In this document: one piece after another, positions 62,680 to 64,000 of the stretch
How the letters are laid out: each line of letters starts with the position of its first letter
Numbering within the stretch: the stretch's first letter is position 1
Origin: Variovorax paradoxus
Lineage (GTDB): Bacteria > Pseudomonadota > Gammaproteobacteria > Burkholderiales > Burkholderiaceae_C
Direction of reading: 5' to 3'
Length of the DNA stretch: 64,000 nucleotides
Assembly: GCF_024734665.1 (NCBI RefSeq)
Contig: NZ_CP102931.1
Location: 2,416,001 to 2,480,000 of the forward strand
Position numbers and translations under genes: made by a program
Notes under the pieces: generated by a model
Told to the model about the DNA's origin: nothing
Databases searched by the model: none
Seen by the model: the letters and a program-made list of their open reading frames with translations, nothing else

Positions 62680-63510
62680 TTACGGTGCCGTCAGCGGCTC
62701 CAGCCCCGTCTTGGCGATGGTGGGCGCGGCAGCGGGCGAGTTGAGATAGCGGATCAGCTGCCGTGCCGCATCGGGTTGTTTCGATGCGGTGGCCACGCCG
62801 GCAGAGAACACCGTCACCTGCTGCACTTCTGCCGGCAGAGGGCCGATGTAGTCGATGCCGGCGATGGGCAACAGCTCGCTCACCTGCTGCAGGCCGAGCG
62901 CCGCGTCGCCGCGCGCTACCACTGTGCCGACGCGCTCGCTCAGGATGCGCCTGCTCTTGGGCTTGACCTGGTCTTCGATGCCGAGCTTCTTGAGCAGCTC
63001 GGTCTCGTAGTAGGTGCCGCTTGCGCTGGCCGAGTAGGCGATGGACGGGGCCGCGAGCAGCGTGCGCTTCAGCGCATCGACGGAACTGATGTCGGGCTTG
63101 GGCGCGCCCTTGCGCACTGCGAAGCCGATGGCCGAGCGCACCAGGTCGACCTGGCTGCCGGGCACGACCTTGCCCTGTGCGACGAGTGCATCGAGCGCGG
63201 GGCGAGCGAGGATCACAACGTCGGCCGGCTCGTTGCGCGCGAGGCGGCTGGGGATCGAGTCGTCGGCATTGCCCATCGAGGCGCCGTATGCCGTTTTCAC
63301 GGTGCGGCCGCTGCTGCGCTCGAACTCGGGGCGCAGGTCGTTGTAGGCGGCGGTGAAGCCGCCCGAGGTCATGACGTGGATGTCGCCACCGGCGGGCTTG
63401 CTGCCGCCGCCGAGGCTGCCGCAGCCGGCGAGTGCGAGGGCCGCAATCAGCGGAAGGGCTGCGCGGCGGGTGAGGGTGCGAAAGGAAGAAAAAAGAATGG
63501 GCTTCGTCAC
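62680..63510 (-). CDS. ModA-like substrate-binding lipoprotein
   Basis: A 276-residue binding protein with a lipoprotein signal (ALALAGCGS). The mature part begins IHVMTSGGFTAAYNDL and continues with AYGASMGNADD and PADVVILARPALDALVAQGKV, the layout of molybdate/sulfate-type binding proteins. No permease or ATPase follows. It may bind an oxyanion or serve another role seen for orphan ModA relatives. Confidence 0.84.
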   Translation of the reverse strand: MTKPILFSSFRTLTRRAALPLIAALALAGCGSLGGGSKPAGGDIHVMTSGGFTAAYNDLRPEFERSSGRTVKTAYGASMGNADDSIPSRLARNEPADVVILARPALDALVAQGKVVPGSQVDLVRSAIGFAVRKGAPKPDISSVDALKRTLLAAPSIAYSASASGTYYETELLKKLGIEDQVKPKSRRILSERVGTVVARGDAALGLQQVSELLPIAGIDYIGPLPAEVQQVTVFSAGVATASKQPDAARQLIRYLNSPAAAPTIAKTGLEPLTAP

Positions 63511-63609
63511 GATGTCTCCAGAAGGAAGGAAGCGGCGGCGTGGGCGCCGCCTGCTACTGCCATCGTAGAAGCCGTGGCTGTCATTCGGCCTTCAGCGGAT
63601 TCGGGGTTA

Positions 63610-63810
63610 TCACTGAGGGGATGACGCAGGCTCGTCGGGCTTGCCCGCGTCCGCGGCGGGCAGCCTTCCTCGCCTGGCCAGCCCTTCGCGCAGCAGGAAC
63701 TCGACCTGCGCGTTCGCGCTTCGCAGCTCCTGCGCCGCCAGGCGTTCGATCTCGGCCCACAGGGCCGGATCGATGCGCAGGGGGTAGGATTTTTTTCCGG
63801 GACTGGCCAT
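63610..63810 (-). CDS. Ribbon-helix-helix (Arc/HicB-antitoxin-like) small protein
   Basis: A 66-residue basic protein. YPLRIDPALWAEIERLAA gives the beta-strand and first helix of a ribbon-helix-helix DNA-binding fold, with the second helix in SANAQVEFLLREGLA. It ends in a Pro/Ala-rich tail. No toxin partner is seen. It is 24 bp after the cut gene at the window edge, in the same direction, and probably in its operon. Confidence 0.75.
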   Translation of the reverse strand: MASPGKKSYPLRIDPALWAEIERLAAQELRSANAQVEFLLREGLARRGRLPAADAGKPDEPASSPQ

Positions 63811-63834
63811 CGGGTGCGGGTAGAGAGACGGGCT

Positions 63835-64000
63835 TCAGGTGTACAGCGTACCGGTGTTGACCACGGGCTGCGTCTCTCGGTCGGAGCACAGCACCACCAG
63901 CAGGTTCGACACCATCGAGGCCTTGCGCTCGTCGTCCAGCACCACGAGATTGCGCTCCGACAGGCCCTTGAGCGCTGCCTCGACCATGCCGACCGCGCCA
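63835..64000 (-). CDS. C-terminal end of a gene running off the window, possibly SPFH/band 7
   Basis: The last 54 codons of a leftward gene, ending [10 protein letters not shown]. The segment contains [13 protein letters not shown] and [11 protein letters not shown], helical and then beta-like. From memory, a band-7/SPFH protein sometimes precedes ribbon-helix-helix proteins of the neighbouring kind, and the tail is compatible, but the fragment is too short to be sure. Confidence 0.5.
   Translation of the reverse strand, partial: GAVGMVEAALKGLSERNLVVLDDERKASMVSNLLVVLCSDRETQPVVNTGTLYT

Overview
The window is high-GC, tightly packed bacterial chromosome, most likely from Variovorax or a close relative in the Comamonadaceae (Betaproteobacteria). 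This is inferred from the five Bug/TctC-type periplasmic binding proteins, the Burkholderiales-type porins, the imuA-imuB-dnaE2 cassette and overall protein character; no 16S or other taxonomic marker is present. I see no insertion sequence, prophage, CRISPR array or rRNA.

Layout. 1-7.3 kb: edge of a divergent regulator with a twin operator, a VOC protein, an ABC exporter, a LysR regulator with a divergent LigB/DODA-type dioxygenase, a GT2 glycosyltransferase, a cytochrome b561 and an alpha/beta hydrolase. 7.3-17.6 kb: a catabolic locus with a tandem pair of Bug binding proteins facing left, and an FAD oxidoreductase, IclR regulator, split aconitase X, IlvD/Edd dehydratase, porin and third Bug protein facing right. 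17.6-18.5 kb: an aldo/keto reductase. 18.6-27.0 kb: an SOS block. A LexA box drives imuA-imuB-dnaE2 plus an MmcB-like nuclease rightwards, and a second LexA box drives a 65-residue protein, a 2H phosphoesterase and an APH-fold kinase leftwards; the two arms meet stop to stop near 25.12 kb. 27-34.8 kb: SGNH hydrolase/LysR pair, a DUF6351-like lipoprotein/Crp-type regulator pair, small envelope proteins and tRNA-Gly(CCC). 34.8-41.4 kb: a structured intergenic region with outward-facing terminators, a diiron ferritin-like/desaturase-like protein, alaS, a ketopantoate-reductase-like protein and dadA. 41.5-58.5 kb: a 17-gene co-directional catabolic cluster. 59.2-64 kb: M1 metallopeptidase lipoprotein, small lipoprotein, two binding proteins, a ribbon-helix-helix protein and a cut gene.

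How the genes work together. The 41.5-58.5 kb cluster has uptake functions (porin, MFS, two Bug proteins), a Rieske oxygenase with its reductase, a flavin monooxygenase, an extradiol-type VOC protein, two SDRs, a cupin, an alpha/beta hydrolase, a ThDP enzyme, an aspartate-dehydrogenase-like enzyme, an aldehyde dehydrogenase and its own IclR regulator. It reads as degradation of an aromatic or N-containing compound, but the substrate cannot be read from sequence. The AcnX/IlvD locus looks like a separate dehydration-based pathway for a hydroxy-acid or hydroxy-amino acid. The SOS block couples the ImuA/ImuB/DnaE2 mutasome with a predicted nuclease and, on the opposing arm, with RNA-end or cyclic-phosphodiester chemistry and a kinase not normally listed with this regulon. 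I regard it as the most interesting part of the window.
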